A stretch of DNA of 64,000 nucleotides. Origin: Streptantibioticus cattleyicolor NRRL 8057 = DSM 46488. Its GTDB lineage: Bacteria; Actinomycetota; Actinomycetes; Streptomycetales; Streptomycetaceae. Positions 1 to 14,507 of the stretch are shown piece after piece. The notes under the pieces were generated by a model. It did not search any database, had not been told where the DNA came from, and worked only from the letters and a program-made list of their open reading frames with translations. The stretch's first letter is position 1; every line of letters begins with the position of its first letter. The position numbers were made by a program, and so were the translations under genes. The stretch spans positions 1,612,001-1,676,000 of the forward strand of contig NC_017585.1 in the NCBI RefSeq assembly GCF_000240165.1, in the 5' to 3' direction.

Positions 1-526
1 CGGCGAGTCCCCCGGCCACCCGCCCGCCGACCTGTCGCCATTCCCGCGGGCGGGTGCCGCGGCCGGTGCCGCGTCGGCTTGAAGGAAGCGGCCCGATCCG
101 GCCATCGTCGGATACGGACGACGATCCACGCCCGTCAGCGCCGCAGGCCATCCGTGGAAACGGACGGGCGGTTACCGAGCGCGATGGTAGGAATCCGGTC
201 ACCGGCGCGAAGAGGATATTGATTTATGATCGATGGTCAGTGCAAAGTCTTTTCGGGCCAGGCGACGATGTTGTGTCCGTGGGACGACGCAGCTTGGCCG
301 CGACCGGTACCCACGGTGTCCGCAGCCAGCGATGACGGTACGGGATCGGCGGAACACGGAAGGCGTTGTTCCGCTGCGTTCCCGTACCTCGACGGCACCG
401 TGTCTTCACCCTTCCGTCTCCGTTGAACAGCGCATCCACCCGCCGACGGCCATGGCGCGGCCATGACCGTGAGGCGGGACGGCACGTCGTGCAACTCTCC
501 TTTCGGATCGGTAGGGAGACTTCGAG
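1..526. other. Upstream region of the NRPS operon, no gene recognised
   Basis: No convincing protein is encoded on either strand; the open frames here lack domain-like sequence and have no good ribosome binding site. There is a locally AT-rich patch around 210-240 in otherwise very GC-rich DNA, which is where a promoter for the NRPS operon could lie, but I cannot name -35 and -10 boxes with confidence. The ribosome binding site for the first NRPS gene is the purine run at about 511-517, roughly nine bases before the ATG. Confidence 0.4.
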
Positions 527-5674
<5,148 letters not shown>

Positions 5675-5675
5675 G

Positions 5676-8600
5676 ATGAGCGCTTCCTGGCAGCCCATCA
5701 CCCGGGCCGGTGAGACGACGGCACCGCTCTCCTCGGGTCAGCGGTCCTTGTGGTTCCTCGACCGGTGGGCACCGGGGACGGCCACCTACAACCTGCCGTG
5801 GGTCCGACGGCTGCGCGGCCGGCTCGACCCGGCTGCGGTGGAACGGGCCCTGCATGGCGTCGTGGCACGGCACGAGGCGCTGCGCACGGTGTTCTCGGCG
5901 GCCCTCGGCGAGCCGAGACAGGTCGTCCGCCCCGAGGTGGTCGTACCGTTCACCACGCACGACCTCACCGCCGACCCGGACCCCGAGTCCCACGCGGCGC
6001 GGTTGCTGCACGACGTGGTGCGCCGGCCGTTCGACCTGGAGCGGGGGCCGCTGCTGCGCGGCTGCCTGCTCAGGACGGGTCCGGACCGGTGGATCCTGGC
6101 GGTCGTCGTCCACCACATCGTCTGGGACGAGTTGTCCACGTCCGTCTTCGAACGGGAGTTGTCCGAGTTCTACGCCGCGGCCGAGCACGACCGTCCGCCG
6201 GCCCTGGAACCGCTGCCGGTGCAGTTCGCCGACTACGCCCGCTGGCAGCGGGAACGGATGACCGGCGCCGCCTTCGAGCGTCAACTGACGTACTGGCGGG
6301 ACCGGTTGGACGGCGCTCCCGCGTCGCTCGCGCTGCCCACCGACCGCCGCCGTCCCGCGACCCAGACCTTCCACGGCTCCACGGCCACCGTGCCGCTCCC
6401 CGAGGGCCTGCTGGACCGCGCCCGCGACCTGGCCCGACGCGAGGGCGCCACCGGCTTCATGGTGCTGCTGGCCGCCTTCGCCGCCCTGGTGCACCGCCAC
6501 ACCGGCCAGGACGACCTGGTGATCGGCACCCCGGTGGCCGGCCGCGACCGGCTCGAACTGGAGGGCCTGCTCGGGTACTTCGTCAACATGCTGGCGCTGC
6601 GGATCGACACGGGGACGCAGCCGGCCTTCAGGCACCTGCTGGAGCGGGTCCGCGACGGTGTGCTGGAGGACTTCGACCACCAGGACGTGCCGTTCGACGC
6701 CGTGGTGGACCGGGTGCTCCCCGACCGGTCGGGCGGCCGTTCCCCGCTGGTGCAGGTGGTCTTCGGCTACCACGACGGCCGGGGCGCGGAATCGCTGCGG
6801 CTCGCCGACGCGGTCGCGAGCCCGATGCCGATCGACACCGGCACCGCCAAGTTCGACCTGATCTGGTCGGTCTGCGACGAGGACGCCGGGGCGCGGGTGG
6901 AAGTGGAGTACAACACCGACCTCTTCGACGAGGCGACGGTGGTGCGCATGGCGCGGCGCTGGATGCGGCTGCTGGAGGGGGTGCTGGCCGACCCCGGGGT
7001 CGGTATCGGCGTCGTCGACCTGCTCACCGACGAGGACCACGCGGTGGTCCAGCCGGTCGCCGCGCCCCGGGTCCCGGCGGGCCCCCGGCTGCACGAGGCG
7101 TTCGAGCGGGTGGCGGCCGAACACCCCGGCCGCACCGCGGTCACCCACGGCGACGAACACCTCACCTATACCGAGCTGAACGCCCGCGCCAACCGGCTGG
7201 CCCGGTACCTCCGGTCGCGCGGCGTCGAGCGGGGAGACCGGGTCGGCCTCTGCCTGGAACGCGGCCCGGCCCAGGTCGAAGCGGTCCTCGCGGTGCTCAA
7301 GGCCGGAGCCGCCTACGTGCCCGTCAACCCCGCCGACCCGGCCGAACGGCAGGAGGTGGTCTTCGGCGACGCACGGGTCCGGCTGGTGCTGCGCGACGAG
7401 GACGTGGCCGGCGCGGTGGCGTCGGGATCGTGGTCGCCGGAGAACCTGTCACTCGCCGGCTCCGCCGACGACTCCGCCTACGTCATCTTCACCTCCGGCT
7501 CCACCGGCCGCCCCAAGGGCGTGGAGGTCGCGCACCGCAACGTCACCGCCCTCTTCGACGCGGTGGCCGGGCGGTTCGCCTTCGGCGCCGACGACGTGTG
7601 GACCGCGTTCCACTCGTACGCCTTCGACTTCTCCGTGTGGGAGACGTGGGGCGCCCTGCTCCACGGAGGGCGGCTGGTCGTGGTTCCCCTGCCGGTCGCC
7701 CGGGCCCCCGAGCGCTTCGCCGAACTGCTGGTACGGGAACGGGTCACCGTCCTCAGCCAGACCCCGTCCGCGCTGGCCCAGCTGACCTCCGCGTCGGCCG
7801 GACTCCCCGTTCCGCTGGAGGACCTGCGCTGGGTGGTGCTGGGCGGCGAGGCGTTGCAGCCGCACCACGTCGCCGCCTGGTTCGAGCGGGCCAAGGCACC
7901 GGCGGCCCGGTTGTGCAACATGTACGGGATCACCGAGACCACCATTCATGTGACGGCACATCAGATCGAGTCGGCGCACGCGTTCCAGCACAGCGTAATC
8001 GGCCGCGCGCTGCCACACCTGTCCGTCGCGGTGCTCGACCCGCACGGCGCACCGGTGCCCATCGGTGTGGTGGGCGAGATGGTGGTCGGCGGCGCGGGCG
8101 TGGCCAAGGGCTACGTCGGCAACCCGGAGCTGACCGCCCAGCGGTTCGCCCCCGGACCGGTGCCCGGCGACACCACACCGTGGTACCGCACCGGCGACCT
8201 GGCCCGATGGCGTCCGGACGGCACCTTGGAGTACCACGGCCGCGGCGACGACCAGGTCAAGATCCGGGGCTTCCGCATCGAACCGGGCGAGATCCGCCAC
8301 GCGCTCCTGGCACACCCGCGGATCCAGGACTGCGTGGTGGTCGCGCACCAGGACCCGGACACCCCGCCCCACCTGGTCGCCTACGTGGTCGGCGAGGCCG
8401 GCCCCGCCGAGGTCCGCACCTTCCTCGGCGCACGCCTCCCCGCCCATCTGGTGCCCTCCGTCATCATGCCGCTGGACCGGCTGCCGCTGACCTCCAACGG
8501 CAAGGTCGACCGGCGCGCGCTGCCCCGGCCCCGGGCCGACGTCGGACGCGGCACCCGCCACACCCCGCCCGAAAGCGACGCGGAACGGCTGATCGCCGAG

Positions 8601-10196
8601 GCCTGGCAGGAGGTCCTCGGGGTCGACGACATCGGCCGGGAGGACAACTTCTTCTCCCTCGGCGGCGACTCCATCCGCAGCGTCCAAGTGGCCGGAACAC
8701 TCCGCGAACGCGGCTACGAGCTGGACCTGGAGGCGTTCTTCACCACCCCCGTACTGGCCGAACTGGCACCCCAGCTGCGACGTGCCGAGGGGCCCGCCGA
8801 CACCGTCGGCCAGGCACCGTTCGCACTGGTCCCGCCGGCCGACCGCGCCTTCCTGCCCCCCGGGCTGGACGACGCCTACCCCATGACCGCCATGCAACTC
8901 GCCATGGTCTACCACATGGAGGCCGACCCGGGACGCCGCCCCTACCAGAACGTCAACAGCTACCGGATGTCCGGCGACTTCGACGAGAAGGCGTTCGCCG
9001 CCGCCCTCACCGAGGTCGTACACCGCCACCCGGTGCTGCGCACCAGCTTCGACCTGGTCTCCTTCAGCGAACCGATGCAACTGGTGCACCGGGACGTGTC
9101 GGTGCCCCTGGTCGTCGAAGACCTGCGCGGGGTGGGCGAGTCCGCACAGCTGGCCCGCGTCACCGACCTGGCGCTGCGCGAATGGGCCGTCGCCTTCGAC
9201 CTGGCCACCGCACCGCTGCTGCGCGTCCTCGTCCAACGCCTGGCCGAGGACGTCTACCAGCTCACCCTGGTCGAACACCACGCCATCCTGGACGGCTGGA
9301 GCTTCACCTCGGTCTTCGCCGAACTCCTGGAACGGCACGCCGCACTGCGCGACGACCCGGACAGCCCTCCGCCGCCGCCACCCGCCTCCCTCTTCCGCGA
9401 CTACGTGGCCCTGGAGGCGCGGGCCAAGGCATCAGCGACGTCGCGGGAGTTCTGGAAACGCCGGATGACCGGGGTCCGCCCGACCCGGCTGGGCACCGGG
9501 CGGCACACGGCGGGACGCGGCGCCGACACCGGCGTGCTGGAACGCACCCTGCCGGCCGCGCTCGCCGCCCGCGTGCCGTCGTTCGCCGCCGCCAACGGGG
9601 TCGGCGCCAAGAGCGTCGCACTGGCCGCGCACGTGGCGGCGATCTCCCGGCTGGCCGGCACCCACGAGGTGGTCACCGGGCTGACCGTCAACGGCAGGCT
9701 GGAGGACGGTGCGGGCACCGAGGCCCGTGGTGTCTTCCTCAACACCGTCCCGCTGCGCGTACCGCTCGACGGACACACCTGGACCTCGCTGGTGCGTGCG
9801 GTGCACCAGCAGGAGAGCGAGATCACGCCGCACCGCAGGACACCGTACAGCGAGATCGCCAGGCACCTGGCCGATCCCACCCTGGACTGCAGCTTCACCT
9901 TCAACCGGTTCCACGCACTGGGCCGCCTCGCGGAGGGGCGGACCCGCATCGTGGACCCGCGGCTCGGCGTGGAGCCGACGGTGCGCCGGGAACCCAACCA
10001 CTTCGCGCTGAACGTGGCGTTCGTCCAGGACCCGGCGTCCGACCGGTCGATGCTGATCGTGGACAGCGCGGACACCGCCGTCACCACCGGACAACTCCAC
10101 GGCTACGTCGCCGACTTCTTCGCGGCCATCCAGCACATGACCGAAGCACCGGACGGCTTCGTCACCACGTGGCGGGGCGGGGAGGGGACCCGATGA
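5676..10196 (+). CDS. Non-ribosomal peptide synthetase, C-A-PCP-C
   Basis: A 1506-aa second assembly-line protein. Domains: condensation (about 15-440, HHIVWDE from 146), adenylation (about 472-955, FTSGSTGRPKG), carrier (GGDSI, Ser999), and a second condensation domain at the C-terminus (about 1050-1495, intact HHAILDG from 1201). The adenylation pocket reads D-F-W-S-V-G-M-I-H, close to the threonine code, so Thr should follow the Ser loaded by the upstream protein. There is no thioesterase or reductase domain; the terminal condensation domain would have to release the chain onto an amine or alcohol, cyclise it, or hand it to an unseen partner. Both condensation domains that act between modules have Glu where the motif usually has Gly (HHxxxDE). 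Start is the ATG two bases after the previous stop, with GAGGTGAGG before it; its stop overlaps the MbtH start. Confidence 0.95.
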   Translation: MSASWQPITRAGETTAPLSSGQRSLWFLDRWAPGTATYNLPWVRRLRGRLDPAAVERALHGVVARHEALRTVFSAALGEPRQVVRPEVVVPFTTHDLTADPDPESHAARLLHDVVRRPFDLERGPLLRGCLLRTGPDRWILAVVVHHIVWDELSTSVFERELSEFYAAAEHDRPPALEPLPVQFADYARWQRERMTGAAFERQLTYWRDRLDGAPASLALPTDRRRPATQTFHGSTATVPLPEGLLDRARDLARREGATGFMVLLAAFAALVHRHTGQDDLVIGTPVAGRDRLELEGLLGYFVNMLALRIDTGTQPAFRHLLERVRDGVLEDFDHQDVPFDAVVDRVLPDRSGGRSPLVQVVFGYHDGRGAESLRLADAVASPMPIDTGTAKFDLIWSVCDEDAGARVEVEYNTDLFDEATVVRMARRWMRLLEGVLADPGVGIGVVDLLTDEDHAVVQPVAAPRVPAGPRLHEAFERVAAEHPGRTAVTHGDEHLTYTELNARANRLARYLRSRGVERGDRVGLCLERGPAQVEAVLAVLKAGAAYVPVNPADPAERQEVVFGDARVRLVLRDEDVAGAVASGSWSPENLSLAGSADDSAYVIFTSGSTGRPKGVEVAHRNVTALFDAVAGRFAFGADDVWTAFHSYAFDFSVWETWGALLHGGRLVVVPLPVARAPERFAELLVRERVTVLSQTPSALAQLTSASAGLPVPLEDLRWVVLGGEALQPHHVAAWFERAKAPAARLCNMYGITETTIHVTAHQIESAHAFQHSVIGRALPHLSVAVLDPHGAPVPIGVVGEMVVGGAGVAKGYVGNPELTAQRFAPGPVPGDTTPWYRTGDLARWRPDGTLEYHGRGDDQVKIRGFRIEPGEIRHALLAHPRIQDCVVVAHQDPDTPPHLVAYVVGEAGPAEVRTFLGARLPAHLVPSVIMPLDRLPLTSNGKVDRRALPRPRADVGRGTRHTPPESDAERLIAEAWQEVLGVDDIGREDNFFSLGGDSIRSVQVAGTLRERGYELDLEAFFTTPVLAELAPQLRRAEGPADTVGQAPFALVPPADRAFLPPGLDDAYPMTAMQLAMVYHMEADPGRRPYQNVNSYRMSGDFDEKAFAAALTEVVHRHPVLRTSFDLVSFSEPMQLVHRDVSVPLVVEDLRGVGESAQLARVTDLALREWAVAFDLATAPLLRVLVQRLAEDVYQLTLVEHHAILDGWSFTSVFAELLERHAALRDDPDSPPPPPPASLFRDYVALEARAKASATSREFWKRRMTGVRPTRLGTGRHTAGRGADTGVLERTLPAALAARVPSFAAANGVGAKSVALAAHVAAISRLAGTHEVVTGLTVNGRLEDGAGTEARGVFLNTVPLRVPLDGHTWTSLVRAVHQQESEITPHRRTPYSEIARHLADPTLDCSFTFNRFHALGRLAEGRTRIVDPRLGVEPTVRREPNHFALNVAFVQDPASDRSMLIVDSADTAVTTGQLHGYVADFFAAIQHMTEAPDGFVTTWRGGEGTR

Positions 10197-10372
10197 GCGA
10201 GCGGCAACCGCCGGCCACCTACACCGTGGTGGTCAACGACGCCGGCCAGTACTCGGTGTGGCCCGTCCACCGGGCGGTGCCCGGCGGCTGGCGTGAGGTC
10301 GGCGTCCGCGGTGACCGGGACAGCTGCCTCGACCATGTCGAGAAGGTATGGGCCGGCCCGCGTCCCGCCTGA
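10193..10372 (+). CDS. MbtH-like protein
   Basis: A 59-aa protein with the MbtH family signature: a YTVVVND start, QYSVWP, PGGWREVGVRG and a CLDHVEKVW end, including the conserved tryptophans. MbtH proteins bind adenylation domains and help them fold and work; no catalytic role of its own is expected. Its ATG overlaps the stop of the upstream NRPS (ATGA), so it is translationally coupled and very likely serves the three adenylation domains of this operon. The length is slightly below the usual 65-75 residues, but the whole core is present. Confidence 0.95.
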   Translation: MSERQPPATYTVVVNDAGQYSVWPVHRAVPGGWREVGVRGDRDSCLDHVEKVWAGPRPA

Positions 10373-10410
10373 CACCCGCCCCGCCGCACCCACAACCCGA
10401 GGAGTCAGTC

Positions 10411-11085
10411 ATGTCCCGCCAGAAAGGCACCGGACCCGGTGCGTTCAGCCCCGAGGGCGACCCCGTCGAGCTGTACTCGATCCTGCGTGCCGGACGGACC
10501 CCACGCGTGGTGGACGGCGCGCTGCCACGCCACGCCTCGGTGCTGGAGCTCGGGGCCGGGACCGGGCGCCTCACCCACCCGCTGATCGCCCTGGGCCACC
10601 AGGTGGTCGCGGTCGACCACAGCGCCGAGATGCTGGCCAGGATCGAGGGGGCCGAAACTGTCCACGCCGAGATCCCGGACCTGCGGCTCGACCGCACCTT
10701 CGACGCCGTGGTGCTCGGCTCCTGCCTGGTCAACCTCACCGACGCCGAGGTGCGCTACGAGATGATGGCCACCGCCCGCCGCCACGTCCGCCCCGGCGGC
10801 AGCGTCCTGATCGAACGCGCACTGCCCGAGTGGTTCACCGGCGTCGGCGAACCCCGGGTCTGGGACGACATCACCGCCACCTTGCTGAAGGTGGACCAGC
10901 TCACCCCCGACCTGCTGCGCGCGGTGATGGAGTACCGCTGGCAGGACCGGCGTTGGACCCACCTCCAGATCGTCCAGTTCCTCGACGAGGGCACCCTCGA
11001 CACCTACCTGGAGGCGGTCGGGCTGCGCCGCAAGGAGTGGCTCACCGAGGACACCTCCTGGCTCGCCGCCTCCCCCGTCGACTGA
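10411..11085 (+). CDS. SAM-dependent class I methyltransferase of the NRPS operon
   Basis: A 224-aa soluble methyltransferase. Motif I VLELGAGTGRLT (about residues 45-56), the acidic VVAVDHS that binds the SAM ribose, and VRPGGSVLIE (post-motif III) give a Rossmann-fold SAM enzyme. It lies 38 bp after mbtH on the same strand, so it probably methylates the peptide or a building block; whether on N, O or C cannot be told from the sequence. The ATG at 10411 is chosen over an earlier in-frame ATG at 10348 because GAGGAG lies just before it and the earlier start would overlap mbtH. Confidence 0.9.
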   Translation: MSRQKGTGPGAFSPEGDPVELYSILRAGRTPRVVDGALPRHASVLELGAGTGRLTHPLIALGHQVVAVDHSAEMLARIEGAETVHAEIPDLRLDRTFDAVVLGSCLVNLTDAEVRYEMMATARRHVRPGGSVLIERALPEWFTGVGEPRVWDDITATLLKVDQLTPDLLRAVMEYRWQDRRWTHLQIVQFLDEGTLDTYLEAVGLRRKEWLTEDTSWLAASPVD

Positions 11086-11174
11086 CGGCCGGCCCGGCAC
11101 GGCCGGTCGACGATCCGCCCGCCGCTCCCCCCGGAATCCGGCCTGGACCCGTCCCACGTAAGCGAGGCGTCTTC

Positions 11175-11957
11175 GTGCACACTTCCCGAACGATCCCCCG
11201 GACCGAGGGAGACTGGTTCTGGCTGCCGGACCACCGCCCGCACGCCGCCGTCCGGCTGCTCTGCTTCCCGCACGCGGGCGGTGACGCCACCGCCTTCACC
11301 ACGCTCGGCCGGCTGCTGCCCGAGGAGATCGAGGTGTGGGGGGTGCGGATGCCCGGGCGGGGCGGCCGGGCCCGCGACCCCTACCCGGAGAGCTTCGAGG
11401 ACCTGGTCCAGGCGGTCGCCGACGCCGCGCTGCCCCACCTCGACCGGCCCTACGCCGTCCTCGGCCAGAGCGTCGGCGCCCTGGTCGGCTACGAGGCGGC
11501 CCGCAAGCTCAGCGCCCAACTCAACCCCACCGCCTGCTTCGTCATCGGGTTCGCGCCCCCGCACACCTGGCGCGAACCGCCCGGTTCCGGCGGCGAGGAC
11601 GACGCCCGCGAACTGGCCGACTTCATGCTCCGCAACGACGAACGCGCCGGCGCGGTCGTCACCCACCCAGCACTGGGCGAGATGGCGCAACGCGCGCTCC
11701 TGGCCGACATGGGCCTGGCCCGCACCTACCGGGACGCCGGCACCGGCCCACTGGACTGCCCCGTCCAGCCCGTCCTCGGAGCCGACGACGAGGCGGTGAC
11801 CGCTGGCGAGATGGCGGAGTGGAAACGATGCTTCACCGGCAGCCGGCCGCTGGAGGTGGTGGAGGCCGGACACCTGGTGCTCCAGTCCGGCGAGGCCGCC
11901 GTACGGCAGGTGGGCGCCGTCGTCCAGGACGTGCTGCTGCCGTCCCTGTACCAGTGA
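11175..11957 (+). CDS. Type II thioesterase
   Basis: A 260-aa alpha/beta hydrolase of the stand-alone thioesterase family that clears misprimed or stalled carrier proteins in NRPS and PKS systems. Visible features: LLCFPHAGGDATAF oxyanion region near residue 30, nucleophile GQSVGA (Ser99), acid in LGADDEAV, and catalytic His in EAGHLVLQ close to the C-terminus. It is fourth of the accessory set in the NRPS operon, 89 bp after the methyltransferase. Start is a GTG with AAGCGAGG upstream. As neither NRPS protein carries an integrated thioesterase, a product-releasing role in trans is possible but is not the usual role of this family. Confidence 0.92.
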   Translation: MHTSRTIPRTEGDWFWLPDHRPHAAVRLLCFPHAGGDATAFTTLGRLLPEEIEVWGVRMPGRGGRARDPYPESFEDLVQAVADAALPHLDRPYAVLGQSVGALVGYEAARKLSAQLNPTACFVIGFAPPHTWREPPGSGGEDDARELADFMLRNDERAGAVVTHPALGEMAQRALLADMGLARTYRDAGTGPLDCPVQPVLGADDEAVTAGEMAEWKRCFTGSRPLEVVEAGHLVLQSGEAAVRQVGAVVQDVLLPSLYQ

Positions 11958-11991
11958 GCCACCGCCGACGGCGGCAGACTTGAGGAGCAGC

Positions 11992-13203
11992 ATGAACACC
12001 GTAACCGGCGTGACCACGTTCCCCGACCTGACCGACCCCGCGTTCTGGGCACGCGACGACAGCCACGCGGTCCTTCGTGAGCTGCGCCGCCGATCGCCGT
12101 TGTGGCGACTGGAGTCGGAGGCGGAAGGGCCGCTGTGGTGTGTGCTGTCGCACGCGCTGGCCAACGAGGTGCTGGGCGACGCGGCCCGGTTCAGCTCGGA
12201 ACGCGGCTCACTGCTGGGCACCGGCCGGGACCGGGCGCCGGCCGGCGCGGGCAAGATGATGGCGCTCACCGACCCGCCACGCCACCGGGACCTGCGCGGC
12301 CTCGTCCTGCCGTTCTTCTCCAAGCGCAAGGCGGCCGAACTCGGCGCACGCGTCGCCGACCTGACCCGCCAGGTGGTACGCGACGCGCTGGGGACCGCGC
12401 GCACCGACTTCGTCCGGGACATCAGCACGACGGTCCCGCTGACCGTCATGTGCGACCTGCTCGGCGTCCCGGACGAGGACCGCGACCACGTGGTGGCCAT
12501 GTGCGACCGCGCGTTCCTCGGCGACACCCCCGAGGAACGCTCAGAGGCACACCAGCAACTGCTGCCCTACCTGTTCGCCCTCGGTCTGCGCCGCCGGACC
12601 GACCCCCGCGACGACATCATCAGCCAACTGGTCACCCACGAGGTGGACGGCCGGCGTCTCCCGCTGGACGAGGCCCTGCTCAACTGCGACAACATCCTGG
12701 TCGGAGGGGTGCAGACGGTACGCCACACCTCGACCATGGCGATGCTCGCGCTGACCCGCCACCCGCACGCCTGGCAGGCCATGCGCGCGGACGGCTACGA
12801 CCCGGAAACCGGCGTCGAGGAACTGCTGCGCTGGACCTCGGTCGGCCTGCACGTACTGCGCACCGCCCGGCACGACACCGAACTCGCCGGACATCACATC
12901 CGGGCCGGGGACCGCGTGGTCGTCTGGACCCCGGCCGCCAACCGGGACGAAGCCGAGTTCCACCACCCCGACGACCTCCTCCTCGACCGCACCCCCAACC
13001 GTCACCTGGCCTTCGGCTGGGGCCCCCACTACTGCATCGGCGCCCCCCTGGCCCGCGTGGAACTCGCCTCGCTCTTCGCCGCGTTGACCGAAGCCGCCGA
13101 ACACGTCGAAGTCCTGGAACCCCCGGTACCCAACCGGTCCATCATCAACTTCGGCCTCGACGCCCTCGTCGTCCGGCTCCACCCCCGAGGGGCGGCCGGC
13201 TGA
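11992..13203 (+). CDS. Cytochrome P450 of the NRPS operon
   Basis: A 403-aa bacterial class I P450. The heme-binding loop FGWGPHYCIGAPLAR carries the axial Cys348; the K-helix ExxR motif is EELLR. The I-helix reads GGVQT (238-242), so the usual acid of the A-G-x-D/E-T motif is Gln241. Such changes are known in P450s that act on carrier-bound substrates or do unusual chemistry, but that is inference here. It would oxidise the peptide or a carrier-bound amino acid, using ferredoxin partners encoded elsewhere. ATG at 11992 follows GAGGAG; a TTG four codons earlier is in frame but less well placed. Last gene of the operon, facing the LysR gene tail to tail. Confidence 0.95.
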   Translation: MNTVTGVTTFPDLTDPAFWARDDSHAVLRELRRRSPLWRLESEAEGPLWCVLSHALANEVLGDAARFSSERGSLLGTGRDRAPAGAGKMMALTDPPRHRDLRGLVLPFFSKRKAAELGARVADLTRQVVRDALGTARTDFVRDISTTVPLTVMCDLLGVPDEDRDHVVAMCDRAFLGDTPEERSEAHQQLLPYLFALGLRRRTDPRDDIISQLVTHEVDGRRLPLDEALLNCDNILVGGVQTVRHTSTMAMLALTRHPHAWQAMRADGYDPETGVEELLRWTSVGLHVLRTARHDTELAGHHIRAGDRVVVWTPAANRDEAEFHHPDDLLLDRTPNRHLAFGWGPHYCIGAPLARVELASLFAALTEAAEHVEVLEPPVPNRSIINFGLDALVVRLHPRGAAG

Positions 13204-13282
13204 GAGTCCGGGGACCCACGTCACTCTTCCGCGGGCCGAGGCGTCGGAGGTGGGTCCGGCGACGCCGACCGGACAGGGCAGG

Positions 13283-14119
13283 TCACGGCCGTCCGAGCGC
13301 AGCGGCCACGAAGGAGGCGACCATCGGCCGGTGGTCCTGCTCGTTCCAGGCGAGTACGAGGCGGCTGGGCGGGGCGTCGGCCACCGGGATGCCGACCAGG
13401 CCGGGTGGGAGGGGTTCGACCAGGGAGCGGGGGAGGACGCCGATCATCCGGCTCACGGTGATCATCTGGAGCAGTTGGACGACGTCGGCGACCTCCGGGC
13501 CGGTGCCGTCGCCGCCGGGGACGCCTTTCCAGCGCGGCAGTGTCTCGCCCTCCAGGTCGCGGATGCGTACCGAGGTGTGTCCGGCCAGCCGGTGCCCGGA
13601 GGGGACGATGACGACGCGGTCCTCGGTGCGCAGCGTCTCGTGGGCCAGGCCGTCGAGGTCGTCGAAGGGCACGTAGAGCAGTCCGACGTCGGCCCGGCCG
13701 TCGCGCAGGAAGTCGGTGCGGTCGGCGGGGCCGCTGAAGAGGATGTCCACCCGGCGGGCGTCGGGCTGGTGGGCGTATTCGGCCAGGATCCCGGAGAGCA
13801 GGCCCGCGTCGCCGCCGGGCTTGAGGACGAGCCGCAGGTGGGCCTGGGTGTCGCCGGCGTGCCGGGCGTGCCGGATAGCGGCGCCGACCGCGTTGAGCGC
13901 GTGCCGGCCGTGTTCCTGGAGCGCCTTCCCGGCCGGGGTGAGTGCGACGTGCCGGCTGTTGCGGACGAACAGCGGGACGCCGATCCGGCTCTCGATCCGC
14001 CGGATCGCCTTCGACAGCGCCGGCTGGGCGATCGAGAGCCGTGCGGCGGCCCGGCCGAAGTGCAGCTCGTCGGCGAGCACGATGAAGTACTCCAGCTCAC
14101 GGGTCTCCAGTTCAGCCAT
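13283..14119 (-). CDS. LysR-family transcriptional regulator
   Basis: A 278-aa regulator. The N-terminal winged helix-turn-helix (about 8-67) has the standard LysR pattern FGRAAARLSIAQPALSKAIRRIE, and the rest is a periplasmic-binding-protein-like effector domain ending near residue 275. It is divergent from the small protein/SDR/MFS genes at 14190, with a 70-bp gap, which is the classical arrangement for a LysR protein that controls the divergent operon and itself in response to a pathway metabolite. It is convergent with the P450, so control of the NRPS operon is less likely. Confidence 0.93.
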   Translation of the reverse strand: MAELETRELEYFIVLADELHFGRAAARLSIAQPALSKAIRRIESRIGVPLFVRNSRHVALTPAGKALQEHGRHALNAVGAAIRHARHAGDTQAHLRLVLKPGGDAGLLSGILAEYAHQPDARRVDILFSGPADRTDFLRDGRADVGLLYVPFDDLDGLAHETLRTEDRVVIVPSGHRLAGHTSVRIRDLEGETLPRWKGVPGGDGTGPEVADVVQLLQMITVSRMIGVLPRSLVEPLPPGLVGIPVADAPPSRLVLAWNEQDHRPMVASFVAAALGRP

Positions 14120-14138
14120 GCCTACAGGTTATCGCTCA

Positions 14139-14149
14139 CTGTCTGACAG
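14139..14149. promoter_or_regulatory. Small palindrome in the LysR divergent promoter region
   Basis: CTGTC-T-GACAG is a perfect inverted repeat in the 70-bp gap between the LysR gene and the gene it faces. LysR proteins bind short inverted repeats with a T-N11-A core, so this is the best local candidate site. It is short and unproven. Confidence 0.35.
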
Positions 14150-14189
14150 GTCTTGGACACCAGCGGCCGGAGCCGTCAAGAATTGCCGC

Positions 14190-14507
14190 ATGATCACCCA
14201 CACGATGATCGTCTCCTTCGATCAGCCACTGCCCGACGCCGAGCTGGATCAGTACCTGGCGGATATCGAACGAGCGATGCTCGACACCGGCTTCACCGAC
14301 TCCGTCACCACCCGGCGCCACCTCCCCGTCCCCGGCGAGGACGCCATCCCCGCGCTGATCGCGACCGCGATCGTGCAGGTCACCGTCGCCGACATCGAGG
14401 CGCTCGGGAAGGCGTTCGCCGCACCCGGCATCCACGAAGTCATCGACCACTGGCAGTCACGCCACCCCTACAAGGTCGCCTGGGCCAACCACGAGGTGAT
14501 GGCGTGA
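14190..14507 (+). CDS. Small uncharacterised protein upstream of SDR
   Basis: A 105-aa protein without recognisable catalytic motifs, signal peptide or membrane segment. It begins MITHTMIVSFDQPL and ends with a basic-aromatic stretch around HPYKVAWANHEVMA; the alternation of strands and helices is compatible with a small ferredoxin-like fold. It overlaps the following SDR by the GTGA sequence, so the two are co-translated and probably work in one pathway. The ribosome binding site is weak. I do not recognise the family. Confidence 0.7.
   Translation: MITHTMIVSFDQPLPDAELDQYLADIERAMLDTGFTDSVTTRRHLPVPGEDAIPALIATAIVQVTVADIEALGKAFAAPGIHEVIDHWQSRHPYKVAWANHEVMA

Noticed and set aside
5750-10372. 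Very long second open frame across the second NRPS gene
   Set aside because: It is an alternative frame of high-GC coding DNA; only its last 59 codons are real and are the MbtH protein.
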